From: Sipunculus nudus
Lineage: Eukaryota > Annelida > Sipuncula > Golfingiida > Sipunculidae
Assembly: GCA_026874595.1 (NCBI GenBank)
Contig: CM049311.1
Coordinates: 60,828,453 to 60,892,452 of the forward strand
Reading direction: 5' to 3'
DNA length: 64,000 bases
Shown here piece by piece: positions 63,713 through 64,000 of the stretch. The notes beneath the pieces were generated by a model. The model was not told the DNA's origin and made no database searches. It was given only the letters and a program-made list of their open reading frames with translations. The first letter of the stretch is position 1. Each line of letters starts with the position of its first letter. Made by a program: the position numbers and the translations under genes.

Positions 63713-64000
63713 ATTATTATATGTTACATTCCATAAAATCATTAAAATTATTGCCTCCACCAGGAGTCTAGGTTTTTATCCTCTTTTGTGTATGTGTGTG
63801 TTTGTATAATTGACTGAAACAGAACTCCTGCAATGAATGGAATCTCATGAAATTTTCAGGGCACCTTAAGAATTGAGTTCGATTAGATTTTGGTGTGCAT
63901 CAGGCATTGGTGTGCATCAGGCACATTTTCGGGATTCAGATATATCATTAAGGAGTATTCACAAATGTAGTCACTTGTGCACGAATGAAACTTGGAATAT
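63713..64000. other. Non-coding sequence, possible dispersed repeat
   Basis: TTGCCTCCACCAGGAGTCTA followed by a GTGTATGTGTGTG run and AATGGAATCTCATGAAATTTTC resembles repeats I associate with mollusc genomes. The motif GGTGTGCATCAGGCA is directly doubled at about 63890-63920. The window ends without a gene. Confidence 0.4.

Overview
The window looks like nuclear DNA from a marine invertebrate, most likely a mollusc (bivalve or gastropod). It is AT-rich, has no long open reading frames or operon-like layout, and is full of long (AT)n tracts, short non-autonomous DNA transposons and tandem arrays. It also carries a repeat family whose ends (AGCTCAG...TGAGCT and TGACCCATGGGTCACTTGTT) I recognise from memory as common in mollusc genomes. 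The organism call is inference; nothing here names a species.

About 1-45.5 kb is gene-poor. CpG is at ordinary frequency. It contains ten of the long (AT)n tracts, a dimeric satellite (13.2-14.9 kb), a roughly 33-bp minisatellite (22.0-23.05 kb) and several DNA transposons that can be delimited base by base. The clearest transposon is a 910-bp foldback-like element at 16566-17475, with arms made of short repeats and a perfect 8-bp target-site duplication. Four others have hAT-like termini (2533-3037, 25565-26381, 38390-38864, 43796-44136), and there is a dispersed family ending in CAGGGGCGGATCCAGG. GC-richer patches between them have no convincing coding potential and could be regulatory.

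About 45.5-64 kb is different: CpG drops sharply while TG and CA are common. By hand I count 10 CpG in 43021-43260, against 1 in 46741-46980 and 1 in 56041-56280. In molluscs this pattern is expected for germline-methylated gene bodies, so this half is probably the intron-rich body of a transcribed gene whose edge lies near 45.5 kb. The best exon candidates (47169-47221 and 48621-48716, + strand) lie just inside it. They keep CpGs that the surrounding sequence has lost, but I cannot assign a product.

The 3' half also carries an element with eight tandem copies of a roughly 337-bp unit (57741-60617), arranged partly as a two-monomer higher-order repeat, followed by a shorter relative (60628-61413). 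Two transposon families have copies on both sides of 45.5 kb. In each, the left copy keeps its CpGs and the right copy has lost most of them, which supports the methylation-boundary reading independently.
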